From the NCBI RefSeq assembly GCF_000772945.1, contig NZ_JPVN01000021.1, forward strand, positions 1-52,265: a stretch of DNA of 52,265 nucleotides, read 5' to 3'. This document shows positions 1 through 7,835 of the stretch, in pieces; the first letter of the stretch is position 1, and the number at the start of each line of letters is the position of its first letter. The notes under the pieces are model-generated. The model searched no databases. It saw only the letters and a program-made list of their open reading frames with translations, and had not been told where the DNA came from. Position numbers and translations under genes: made by a program. This DNA is from Ureibacillus manganicus DSM 26584 (GTDB taxonomy: Bacteria > Bacillota > Bacilli > Bacillales_A > Planococcaceae).

Positions 1-114
1 CGAATTTTTATCCACATTTGTACCGTAGAACGCCTCTATGAGACATTTCATCAGGAAATCCCCGACTCTTGTGTTTCACAACTTTAGCAAAATTATTACC
101 ACAGCTCAAAAGTA

Positions 115-153
115 AAGAGATGGCTCGAAAGTTAGTCTTTCAAGCCATCTCTT
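115..153 (-). terminator. Rho-independent terminator of the histidine kinase gene
   Basis: An inverted repeat with arms close to AGAGATGGCTTGAAAG and its complement lies directly after the kinase stop codon. It is long enough to end the two-component transcript. The 114 bases before it, at the window edge, contain no gene I can recognise. Confidence 0.7.
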
Positions 154-1369
154 AAATCGGCAATTCAATGATAAAATTCGTGCTTCCGCGCGTTGGATTT
201 GTATCCACATAAACGCGCCCATTATGTTTTTGAACAATCTTTCTCGTAATGGCTAAACCTAAACCAGTTCCACCATCATTCATTCTACTTTTGTCTCCTC
301 TTACAAATGGTTCAAAAAGAGTTTCCGCAAGATCTTCACGAATCCCTGTACCATCATCACCAATTTCAATCACCAAAAGATCCTTTGATTCTTTCAAACT
401 AATAAAGACATTCGTTTGTAATGGATTGTACTTAATCGTATTTTCTAAAATGTTTGAGATTGCCCTATAAAACAGTTTCTGGTCGAATGAATACACTATC
501 CTTTTTGAAGGAATTTCAATATTTAGCTCCATTTCTTTCTCTGCAAACATTTCATAAAACTCGACAATAAGCTGCCTCAAAAATTCACATAGGTCTTGCT
601 CTTGTTTATTAATTAGCGAATCTGGATTATCTAATTTTGAAAAGATGAACAATTCATCGATTAAATCAGTTACTCGTATCGACTTATCATAAATGTATTT
701 TAGATAGCGTCTTCTCTGTTCTTCATCTTCTACAAAATTATCATATAGCGCTTTTGAATAGCCTTGAATCGTCGTCATAGGTGTTTTCAAATCATGAGAC
801 AAGTCTGCTAGCATTCTTTTTTTACTTTCTTCTAACCTTTCCTTCTCCTCGCTTTTAATCCGCAATTCTTCTGCCACTCTTTTTAAGTCTTCATTCAATT
901 CTTTATATCTTAACGAAGCCTTCATAATAAAAGGAAGAATGGCTCCCCCAAATACAGGCGGTAAAAAACTAACAATTAAAATCAAATGGTCAGGAAAGAC
1001 TGTCTGATAGATGAGGATTAAACTAAATATGGCATAACTACCACATAGCCAATACAACCATTTCCACTGCAGACGTGTCATTAGATACGAAAAAACAAAC
1101 ACGATATATAAATATAATGGATCATAAAAATAAGAAAGAACAAGCGTAATTACAAGCTCAACTACAACGAAAAGAATTAAAAACTTCGAACTCCAAAATA
1201 TTTGTCGATAGACAATAACAAAAATTAATAATAACAATAGCCCCGGATAAAGAGTTTCTGTAGGTTCTCGTAACATAAAGAACAGTGGTATACACATATT
1301 CGCTAGATAAATATATGGAAAAATTCCTTCTTCCTTTGGAAATACTTGATTAAATTTGTTCAAATTCAT
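152..1369 (-). CDS. Membrane sensor histidine kinase
   Basis: This is the sensor of a two-component system. About six hydrophobic segments fill residues 17-150, with almost no extracellular domain, and a short charged coiled stretch (155-190) leads into the kinase core. The H-box SHDLKTP places the phosphorylated histidine near residue 192. The N-box (NILENTIKYNP), the G1 box (GDDGTGI) and the G2 box (GGTGLGLAI) are all intact, so it should be active. The ATG touches the GAGGGG ribosome site, so the TTG two codons later (1363) is a better-spaced alternative start. It follows its response regulator after a 100-base gap. The signal sensed cannot be read from the sequence. Few-residue external loops suggest a membrane or transporter-linked cue, which is inference. 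Confidence 0.9.
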   Translation of the reverse strand: MNLNKFNQVFPKEEGIFPYIYLANMCIPLFFMLREPTETLYPGLLLLLIFVIVYRQIFWSSKFLILFVVVELVITLVLSYFYDPLYLYIVFVFSYLMTRLQWKWLYWLCGSYAIFSLILIYQTVFPDHLILIVSFLPPVFGGAILPFIMKASLRYKELNEDLKRVAEELRIKSEEKERLEESKKRMLADLSHDLKTPMTTIQGYSKALYDNFVEDEEQRRRYLKYIYDKSIRVTDLIDELFIFSKLDNPDSLINKQEQDLCEFLRQLIVEFYEMFAEKEMELNIEIPSKRIVYSFDQKLFYRAISNILENTIKYNPLQTNVFISLKESKDLLVIEIGDDGTGIREDLAETLFEPFVRGDKSRMNDGGTGLGLAITRKIVQKHNGRVYVDTNPTRGSTNFIIELPI

Positions 1370-1410
1370 CCCCTCAATGTTTGGCCTATTAATGATAGAA
1401 TAATAGATCT

Positions 1411-1428
1411 ATCTTAAATTTATCTTAA
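1411..1428 (-). promoter_or_regulatory. Direct repeat between regulator and kinase genes, possible response-regulator site
   Basis: On the minus strand TTAAGAT occurs twice with start-to-start spacing of 11 bases, one helical turn, which is how OmpR-family regulators usually bind. It sits in the gap between the regulator and kinase genes and could drive autoregulation of the kinase. This rests on the repeat alone. Confidence 0.3.
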
Positions 1429-1469
1429 CTCCACCTTATGTTTTTCTTATTGAGTCCTTTAAAATTGGC

Positions 1470-2198
1470 CTAAACCTTAGAATTCTGTTTTTCAAACTTA
1501 TAACCAAGTCCCCTAACCGTTTTAATATATAGAGGCTTTTTCGGATTCACTTCGATTTTTTCCCTTATCTTTGAAATATGTACGTTAATGGTATTGTCTT
1601 CTTCACCACCAATATAATAATCATCCCAAGCATTTTCGAAAATCTGCTGCTTTGTATAGACTCTTCCTGGTGTGCTCATCAGCAAGTTAAGTATTTTATA
1701 TTCAATTTTCGTCAGTTGAATAACATGACCATTGCGAATAATAGAAAATGTCGCTTCATCAAGCGTTAAATCACCAACAACCTTTTTTACTGTTTCGGGC
1801 TCTATTGAATTCGAATTCTCAATGCTTGAAAAATTATAGCTTCGTCTCATTAAAGCTTGAACTCGCGCTACTACCTCAAGAGGATCAAAAGGTTTTTGAA
1901 TATAATCATCTGCACCAATTTCAAGACCAAAGATTTTGTCCTGATTTTCTTGCTTTGCTGAAATTATTATTATTGGGATGTGCATTGATTCTCTTACTTT
2001 TTTTATAAGCTGATAACCATCTATAATCGGCATCATCAAGTCCACGAGCATTAAATCAATACTTCCTTTTGAAATATGCATAAGCGCATCCATACCATCC
2101 TTTGCTTGGATAATATTGAAGCCTACCTTCTCTAAATAAAGACTGAGCAATTCCGCAATTTCTGGCTGGTCATCAACGATTAAAATATTCTTTTTCAA
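1470..2198 (-). CDS. OmpR/PhoB-family response regulator
   Basis: The 242-residue length is usual for the family. The receiver domain (4-115) has the acidic pair D9/D10, the phosphorylation site D53 (motif LVDLMMP), a serine at position 80 in the conserved Ser/Thr place, and K102 (QKPF). A winged-helix DNA-binding domain (about 145-235) ends in the typical VRGLGYKF. The gene starts with ATG after a GGGG-rich site and precedes the kinase in the same direction, so the two form a cognate pair. The receiver-effector linker is long and Ser/Asn/Glu-rich. The target genes are unknown. No transporter lies next to it, unlike BceRS or YxdJK systems. Confidence 0.93.
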   Translation of the reverse strand: MKKNILIVDDQPEIAELLSLYLEKVGFNIIQAKDGMDALMHISKGSIDLMLVDLMMPIIDGYQLIKKVRESMHIPIIIISAKQENQDKIFGLEIGADDYIQKPFDPLEVVARVQALMRRSYNFSSIENSNSIEPETVKKVVGDLTLDEATFSIIRNGHVIQLTKIEYKILNLLMSTPGRVYTKQQIFENAWDDYYIGGEEDNTINVHISKIREKIEVNPKKPLYIKTVRGLGYKFEKQNSKV

Positions 2199-2352
2199 CG
2201 GACCCCTCTCCCCTTTTTGTGTAACTTAATTCAATGAAGTATTTTCTAGTAGTATATCAATGATAGACATTACAGAGTAGATAATTTTTCCAATTTTCAT
2301 TTAATTACTGAAAGTAGAATTATTACAAATTCAAACTATTAACACAATATTG

Positions 2353-2380
2353 TTGTGCGAGGTTATTATAAAGGTATAAT
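2353..2380 (+). promoter_or_regulatory. Probable sigma-A promoter of ddh
   Basis: TTGTGC, 16 bases, then a perfect TATAAT lie about 100 bases before the ddh start codon. The -10 box is strong and the -35 box is imperfect. Confidence 0.5.
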
Positions 2381-2478
2381 ATTGTAATGGAATGGCTCTT
2401 TTTAATCAATAAGCAGTAGCTTAATTTATGATTCATTTCTTAACTAAACAATTCGTTCAAGTATAAGGAGACGCTGAT

Positions 2479-3465
2479 ATGAGTAAAAAGATTAAACTAG
2501 GAATCGTCGGATATGGTAATTTAGGAAAAGGTGCCATTGAAGCGATAAAACAAACGCCTGATATGGAATTAGTGGCAGTTTTCACAAGAAGAGACCCTAA
2601 AAATTTAAATATTAACGAACCAAATGTAAAAACACTTCAAATTCAAGAAGCTAGTGATTATAAAAATGAAATTGACGTTATGATACTATGTGGTGGATCA
2701 GCTACTGATTTACCTGAACAAACACCATACTTCGCAAGTATGTTTAATACGGTTGATAGTTATGATACACATGCGAAAATTCCAGAGTTTTACGAGTCTG
2801 TTAATGAAGCAGCAACAAAAAATAATACGACTGCAATTATTTCAGTTGGTTGGGACCCAGGTCTATTCTCCATTAACCGTGTATTAGCAGATGCTATTTT
2901 ACCAAATGGAGAAAACTATACGTTCTGGGGCAAAGGGTTAAGCCAAGGGCACTCAGATGCAGTTCGCCGTGTCGAAGGGGTTAAAAATGGAGTTCAATAT
3001 ACAATTCCATCTGAATCTGCAGTGGACAAGGTACGCAGCGGTGAAAACCCTGAACTTACAACAGCAGACAAACATAGTCGTGTTTGTTATATTGTAGCTG
3101 AAGAAGGCGCTGACAAAGCGAAAATTGAAAAAGAGATTAAAACAATGCCAAACTACTTCGCTGATTATGATACTGAAGTACACTTTATCACAGAAGAAGA
3201 ATTAAAACGCGATCACTCGAAAGCGCCACATGGTGGATTTGTAATTCGCGGGGGAAATACAGGAGCTGGTAATAAACAAATTTACGAGTTCTCTCTAAAA
3301 CTAGACAGCAATCCAGAATTTACAGCGAGTGTGCTAGTAGCTTACGCCAGAGCAGCATATCGTTTAAATCAGGAAAAACAATACGGAGCTAAGTCTGTAT
3401 TCGATGTGGCACCTGGCCATATTTCTCCACGCACTAGAGAGGAACTTAGAAGAGATTATTTATAA
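2479..3465 (+). CDS. ddh: meso-Diaminopimelate D-dehydrogenase
   Basis: This cytoplasmic NADPH enzyme interconverts meso-2,6-diaminopimelate and L-2-amino-6-oxopimelate plus ammonia, the one-step branch of lysine and peptidoglycan precursor synthesis. The 328-residue length matches the family (about 326). The N-terminus carries a Rossmann fold (GIVGYGNLGKGAIEA). Other family segments visible are CGGSATDLPEQTP, SVGWDPGLFS, FWGKGLSQGHSDAVRR and the C-terminal DVAPGHISPR. The ATG follows AAGGAGA at good spacing. It stands alone, bounded by a promoter and a strong hairpin. The enzyme is known from Lysinibacillus/Bacillus sphaericus and a limited set of Firmicutes, which supports the taxonomic guess. 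Confidence 0.95.
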   Translation: MSKKIKLGIVGYGNLGKGAIEAIKQTPDMELVAVFTRRDPKNLNINEPNVKTLQIQEASDYKNEIDVMILCGGSATDLPEQTPYFASMFNTVDSYDTHAKIPEFYESVNEAATKNNTTAIISVGWDPGLFSINRVLADAILPNGENYTFWGKGLSQGHSDAVRRVEGVKNGVQYTIPSESAVDKVRSGENPELTTADKHSRVCYIVAEEGADKAKIEKEIKTMPNYFADYDTEVHFITEEELKRDHSKAPHGGFVIRGGNTGAGNKQIYEFSLKLDSNPEFTASVLVAYARAAYRLNQEKQYGAKSVFDVAPGHISPRTREELRRDYL

Positions 3466-3501
3466 GTCATTAAATTCTTAAAATAAAAATTTCATTATTA
3501 A

Positions 3502-3540
3502 AGCTATCCCCCACCTTTAATGTAAAGGAGGGGGATAGCT
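3502..3540. terminator. Bidirectional terminator between ddh and the LysR gene
   Basis: Arms AGCTATCCCCC and GGGGGATAGCT enclose an inner CCTTT/AAAGG stem. It sits between convergent genes, with T-rich sequence on one side and A-rich sequence on the other, so it can serve both strands. Confidence 0.75.
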
Positions 3541-3558
3541 AGTCTCTTTATTTTAATA

Positions 3559-4512
3559 TTAAATTCCTACAGGCTTATGTTTGTATAAAAAGTTTATAAA
3601 ATCAGTACCTACATTTGAAAGTGGTCGGGATTTATTGTAATACAACAATATATTCCGAACAGAATTTACATCATCAATCTTGTAAAAGTATAATTTATTT
3701 GTTTTTTCTATATATCGCGTTATGCCAGCACGGACAAATGAAATTCCCTTTCCATTACAAGCAAGATAATAGGAAGTCAATAACTGGTCAAGGTACATTG
3801 ATACTTTAGGAGTGAAACCGGCCATTCTACACATTTTCAAACCTCTTTTATAAGAATCATTCCCCTTCTTCATTAGTAAGAAATTCTCGTTTTTAAATTC
3901 ACTCAGACTTACTCTTGGATACATTTCACTCATAAATTTACCGCTTTTTACTTCCTCAAAAGTTAATCGATAGTTCTTTAATTTATTGTTAATCTCATAA
4001 TGCGTTGGGACAGCCAATACAATTTGTTCTTCTGCCCATACAAAAGAACCGAAAATTTTAGGATCCCTTTGTTCAACATCTATAATAATATCAAATATAC
4101 CTGATCGTAGATTTTTCATTAGATCATCCGCATTTGCCTCCATTAGATTGACTGTATAATCGGGAAATTCTCTCTTAAACTCTTGAACTATAGTTGGTAA
4201 AGTATATGCACAAAAGAAAGAAGATCCACCTACATTAATTGTTTTATTATTATTGTTAAGAAAACTATTAAAATAACCCTTCATATCTTTTTCAATTTCC
4301 ATTACTTTTTCAATACATTCGATATAATATTCACCAGCTTTTGTTAGTTTCACAGGATTACTACTTCGATCAAAAATTGGTAGCCCTATTTTTTCTTCTA
4401 CTTTTTTAACTGCCGCACTTAATGCCGGTTGTGAAATATATAGTTCTTCAGCCGCTTTAGAAAAACTTCTATTTAAATAAACCGCATAAACATACCCCAT
4501 ATTTTTCAGCAA
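3559..4512 (-). CDS. LysR-family transcriptional regulator
   Basis: An N-terminal winged helix (motif SFSKAAEELYISQPALSAAV) is followed by a type-2 periplasmic-binding-like effector domain (about 90-310). These are the marks of LysR regulators. A GTG at 4530 opens the frame, but AGAGGGG lies between it and a TTG at 4512, so I chose the TTG. An ATG at 4500 would cut into the first helix. The gene is transcribed away from the aminotransferase-RidA-symporter-PLP unit starting at 4702, so it most likely controls that unit with the pathway substrate as inducer. The effector domain gives no clear ligand clue to me. Confidence 0.88.
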   Translation of the reverse strand: MLKNMGYVYAVYLNRSFSKAAEELYISQPALSAAVKKVEEKIGLPIFDRSSNPVKLTKAGEYYIECIEKVMEIEKDMKGYFNSFLNNNNKTINVGGSSFFCAYTLPTIVQEFKREFPDYTVNLMEANADDLMKNLRSGIFDIIIDVEQRDPKIFGSFVWAEEQIVLAVPTHYEINNKLKNYRLTFEEVKSGKFMSEMYPRVSLSEFKNENFLLMKKGNDSYKRGLKMCRMAGFTPKVSMYLDQLLTSYYLACNGKGISFVRAGITRYIEKTNKLYFYKIDDVNSVRNILLYYNKSRPLSNVGTDFINFLYKHKPVGI

Positions 4513-4535
4513 AATATCCCCTCTTTTCACTTACT

Positions 4536-4553
4536 TATAACTAAACGCTTATA
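4536..4553. promoter_or_regulatory. Candidate LysR operator
   Basis: Inverted arms TATAA and TTATA are separated by 8 bases, and fit the ATAA-N-TTAT form of the LysR T-N11-A box. It is placed between the divergent LysR and aminotransferase genes. Such AT-rich repeats also arise by chance here. Confidence 0.35.
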
Positions 4554-4631
4554 CTTATATAAACTTTTTGGTATTTGAGCAATCAATTATTATTACTTAT
4601 TATTATAGCTACAGAAGAAAATTGGGGCAAA

Positions 4632-4646
4632 ATGTAAGTGCTTTCT
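4632..4646 (+). promoter_or_regulatory. Candidate cre (CcpA) site
   Basis: TGTAAGTGCTTTCT resembles the catabolite-response element TGWAARCGYTWWCA, differing in the central CG (TG here) and the last base. It lies about 60 bases before the aminotransferase start. It would make this unit subject to carbon catabolite repression, as expected for a degradative pathway. Confidence 0.38.
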
Positions 4647-4701
4647 TTTCAATTAGAGTTGCACGAATTAGATTCCCAGTTTAAGAAAGGATGGAATAAG
4701 A

Positions 4702-5916
4702 ATGTCTTTAATTGTCGAAAAATTCAAAAAACTAGGCGCTGAAAATGCTCCTGGTCAAGAGACTCGTCAAAGCACATCCAATATAGAACTACGGGGAGAA
4801 GAAATTCCTGGCACTCCCGTTGATTTCTCACATGGTGATGTAGATGCTTTTGAGCCAATCCCTGGATCATTAGATGTATTTGTTGAAGGTGTTCATATTG
4901 GTGGTAAACAAGCTTATACAGAGTATCGAGGAAGTCAAAATATTCGAGAGGATGTTGCTCAAAAACTTTCAAATTTTACGGGGTCTTCCATTGACTATGA
5001 TAAAAACTTGATTATTACACCTGGAACACAGGGTGCATTATTCCTTGCAATGGGATCAATGATTGCAAGAGGTGACAAAGTCGCCATTGTAGCACCAGAC
5101 TATTTTGCTAATAGAAAGCTTGTTGAATTTTTCGACGGTGAAGTTGTTCCTATTCAAATGGATTATTTCAATACAAACACATGTTGTGGACTGGACTTAA
5201 CTCAGCTAGAGGATGCTTTTAAATCTGGCGTAAAGCTCTTTTTATTCTCAAATCCAAATAATCCAACAGGTGTAATCTACTCCCAAGAGGAGATTCGAAC
5301 AATTTCTGAACTTGCGCATCAATATGGAGCTCAAATAATTGTCGATCAACTCTATTCACGTCAACTTTTCGATGGACATTCTTATACTCATCTATGTGCA
5401 CAGAATATTATGGATCCTGAAAATGTTATTACGATTATGGGACCTTCTAAAACCGAATCCCTTAGTGGATACAGATTAGGTGTTGCATTTGGTTCCTCCA
5501 ACATTATAGACCGTATGGAAAAGTTACAAGCAATAGTTTCACTTCGTGCAGGTGGTTATAACCAAGCTGTACTGAAAACTTGGTTTAACGAGCCTGAAGG
5601 ATGGATGGCGGGACGAATAAAAGATCATCAAGCAATCCGAGACGACTTGCTATCAAAATTTAATGCTGTAGAAGGCTTTAAAGTAAGAGCATCAGAAGCT
5701 GGAAGTTATATTTTCCCTAAAGTTCCAGAGTTAGATGTTTCAATTATTGATTTCGTAAAAATCCTTCGATTGCAAGCAGGGGTTACAGTAACACCTGGTA
5801 CTGAATTTGGATCACAATTTACTGATAGTTTCCGCATTAACTTCTCACAAGATCATAAAGCAGCGATTGATGCAGTTGAGCGAATTATTAAAGTAACGGA
5901 GTTATATAGAAAATGA
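4702..5916 (+). CDS. PLP-dependent class I/II aminotransferase
   Basis: This fold-type I PLP enzyme of 404 residues has the family segments ITPGTQGALFLA, FSNPNNPTGVIY (cofactor/carboxylate region), IIVDQLYSRQLFDG, and MGPSKTESLSGYRLG with the Schiff-base lysine, and near the end FRINFS with the carboxylate arginine. The opening residues (through about 45) differ from usual AspC/AlaT proteins. It begins after AAGAAAGGATG and its stop overlaps the RidA start by 4 bases, so the two are translationally coupled. Context (RidA, symporter, second PLP enzyme, LysR regulator) points to amino-compound catabolism. The amino donor cannot be named from sequence. Confidence 0.88.
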   Translation: MSLIVEKFKKLGAENAPGQETRQSTSNIELRGEEIPGTPVDFSHGDVDAFEPIPGSLDVFVEGVHIGGKQAYTEYRGSQNIREDVAQKLSNFTGSSIDYDKNLIITPGTQGALFLAMGSMIARGDKVAIVAPDYFANRKLVEFFDGEVVPIQMDYFNTNTCCGLDLTQLEDAFKSGVKLFLFSNPNNPTGVIYSQEEIRTISELAHQYGAQIIVDQLYSRQLFDGHSYTHLCAQNIMDPENVITIMGPSKTESLSGYRLGVAFGSSNIIDRMEKLQAIVSLRAGGYNQAVLKTWFNEPEGWMAGRIKDHQAIRDDLLSKFNAVEGFKVRASEAGSYIFPKVPELDVSIIDFVKILRLQAGVTVTPGTEFGSQFTDSFRINFSQDHKAAIDAVERIIKVTELYRK

Positions 5917-6353
5917 AACCAATAGATGAATTAAATAACCCAATTCCACAGGGAAATTATTCCCCTGCTTCACGTTATAAAGACATTATCTATACCGCTG
6001 GGATGACACCTCGCAAAAATGGGGTTCTTATACAAACTGGAAAAGTTAGTGCTACTCAGCCAATTAATTATTATGAAGATGCAGTTATTCAGGCTGTTTC
6101 TAATGCATTAACAGCGGCAAAAAATACTCTATCAAAAGGAGAAACACTAGCACAAATACTAGCAATGACAGTCTACATTAATGCTGAAGAAAATTTTACT
6201 GCACACTCTAAGATAGCTGACTATGCTTCACAATTCCTTTACAGTGAATTGGGCAATGCAGGAATAGGAAGTAGGGCTGCTATAGGTGTTGCTTCTCTAC
6301 CAGGAAATGCACCAGTTGAAATACAGTTGGTTGCTGTAGTTACTTCATCATAG
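5913..6353 (+). CDS. RidA/YjgF family enamine-imine deaminase
   Basis: RidA proteins hydrolyse reactive enamine/imine intermediates released by PLP enzymes to keto acids and ammonia. The 146 residues cover the whole family fold: N-terminal NPIPQGNYSPA, YTAGMTPR, a mid-region with KTVYIN-like AMTVYINAEENF, and GSRAAIGVASLPGNAPVEIQLVAV at the C-terminus with the conserved arginine (RAAIGV). The ATG overlaps the preceding aminotransferase stop, so a joint function is likely. A weak hairpin with a T-run follows at about 6360-6382 and may reduce read-through into the symporter gene. Confidence 0.88.
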   Translation: MKPIDELNNPIPQGNYSPASRYKDIIYTAGMTPRKNGVLIQTGKVSATQPINYYEDAVIQAVSNALTAAKNTLSKGETLAQILAMTVYINAEENFTAHSKIADYASQFLYSELGNAGIGSRAAIGVASLPGNAPVEIQLVAVVTSS

Positions 6354-6356
6354 ATT

Positions 6357-6382
6357 TTCGCTTTAGGGGTAAGCGATTTTCA
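6357..6382 (+). terminator. Weak hairpin with T-run after ridA, possible attenuator
   Basis: A six-base stem TCGCTT/AAGCGA with a seven-base loop is followed by TTTT. It is short for a full terminator, but could lower expression of the downstream symporter relative to the two enzymes. Confidence 0.35.
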
Positions 6383-6510
6383 AATATCATTCCATAGTTT
6401 TTAACAGATATAAAGATTATAAAATTTGTGTTCACTAGTAAATGCTGCTCTGTTTTTGTACACCAAGATAGATAGGTAAATAATTTATTAGAACAAGGGG
6501 GAAATTTTAT

Positions 6511-7794
6511 ATGAAATGGTGGTTTACAAGACAGCTATATGTCCAAATTTTTATATGTGTAATTATCGGTATTGCTATTGGATTAATCTTTGGCGAAAAT
6601 GCCTCAGTGTTAAAACCTATTGGGGATATTTTCCTTAGACTTCTTCAATTTTTAGTAGTTCCATTAACAATCTTTTGTTTAATTGCGGGAATTACAAAAA
6701 TGGAAGATTTAAAGTCTTTTAGAACAGTGGGCGGAAAAATAGGTATCTATTTCGTAATTACTGGTCTTATAGCTACATTAATCGGGGTAGTAGTATCACT
6801 AATTATTGGACCTGGTAAAGGTACAATCGGTTTACTGGATTCAAGTGAACAAGTTGATCAAGTCGAATTTAGCTTTATCACTCAAATTGTTGAATGGTTC
6901 CCAACAAACATCGTCAATGCAATGGCTACAACTAATATGCTTCAAATAATTATTGCTTCTATTATTATCGGTATCGGTTTACTAGCATTAGGTGACAAAG
7001 CATCTGGTTTAAGAAAGTTAGTTAATGAAGGCTCAGATTTAATGATCAAGATCACTGAAGGATTAATGTACTTTGCTCCTTATGGGATTTTAGCATTAGT
7101 TGCAAAAATGACAGGTACTTTAGGTACTGATTTATTAGCCCAAGTTGGATTATTTATTTTATCTGATTATATTTCATTACTAATTGTATTATTTATTGTT
7201 TATCCACTAATTTTAAAATTATTTGCACGTAAAAACGCATTTGGTTTTTATAAAAAAGTCTCACCTGCCATGCTAGTTGCAGCAAGTACAACTTCAAGTA
7301 ATGCTACTCTGCCTGTTTCTATGAACGTAGCAAAGAATAATTTAGGTATTCCAGAAAAACTTTATGGGTTTACTTTACCACTTGGGGCTACAGTAAATAT
7401 GGATGGTATGGCCGTGGCTTTAGGGGTAATATCAGTCTTTGCATTTAATTTATATGGTGTTGAAATTACATTTGCTTCAATATTCCAATTTGTATTCCTT
7501 GGACTAGCACTTTCTATCGGTGCTGCGGGAGTAAAAGGTGCAGGAGTTGTCATGTCAACTGTATTGTTATCTACTGTAGGCTTACCACTTACACTAGTTC
7601 CGATATTAGCAGCAATCTGGCCAATTATTGATATCGGTCACACAACAACAAATATTACTGGTGATTTAGTAGGTACTACAATGGTTGCATCTCAAATGGA
7701 TATGATTGATGAAACTATTTATCAACAAACAAATCAACCAACTGCAGTACACGTTGAAACGGAAAATAAAGTTTTAGAGAAAGTTGGAAAGTAA
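6511..7794 (+). CDS. DAACS-family sodium/proton symporter with non-acidic substrate pocket
   Basis: This membrane transporter of the dicarboxylate/amino acid:cation symporter family has 427 residues and about eight membrane segments plus two re-entrant hairpins. The serine-rich HP1 tip (AASTTSSNATLPVS) and the NMDG motif on TM7 are present. In TM8 the usual D-x-G-R-T is D-I-G-H-T, so the arginine that binds the side-chain carboxylate in glutamate/aspartate carriers is histidine. The substrate is therefore probably neutral or otherwise not an acidic amino acid (inference). The ATG follows CAAGGGGG at good spacing. It lies between the RidA and class V PLP genes and is likely their importer. Confidence 0.88.
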   Translation: MKWWFTRQLYVQIFICVIIGIAIGLIFGENASVLKPIGDIFLRLLQFLVVPLTIFCLIAGITKMEDLKSFRTVGGKIGIYFVITGLIATLIGVVVSLIIGPGKGTIGLLDSSEQVDQVEFSFITQIVEWFPTNIVNAMATTNMLQIIIASIIIGIGLLALGDKASGLRKLVNEGSDLMIKITEGLMYFAPYGILALVAKMTGTLGTDLLAQVGLFILSDYISLLIVLFIVYPLILKLFARKNAFGFYKKVSPAMLVAASTTSSNATLPVSMNVAKNNLGIPEKLYGFTLPLGATVNMDGMAVALGVISVFAFNLYGVEITFASIFQFVFLGLALSIGAAGVKGAGVVMSTVLLSTVGLPLTLVPILAAIWPIIDIGHTTTNITGDLVGTTMVASQMDMIDETIYQQTNQPTAVHVETENKVLEKVGK

Positions 7795-7835
7795 TGGCTT
7801 CTTATTTTCCAAATAGACCTTAAGGGGGATAAAAA

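Noticed and set aside
1..84. Possible end of a coding region entering from the left edge
   Set aside because: One plus-strand frame stays open to a stop at 84, but the 27 residues match nothing I recognise and frames this short are expected by chance.
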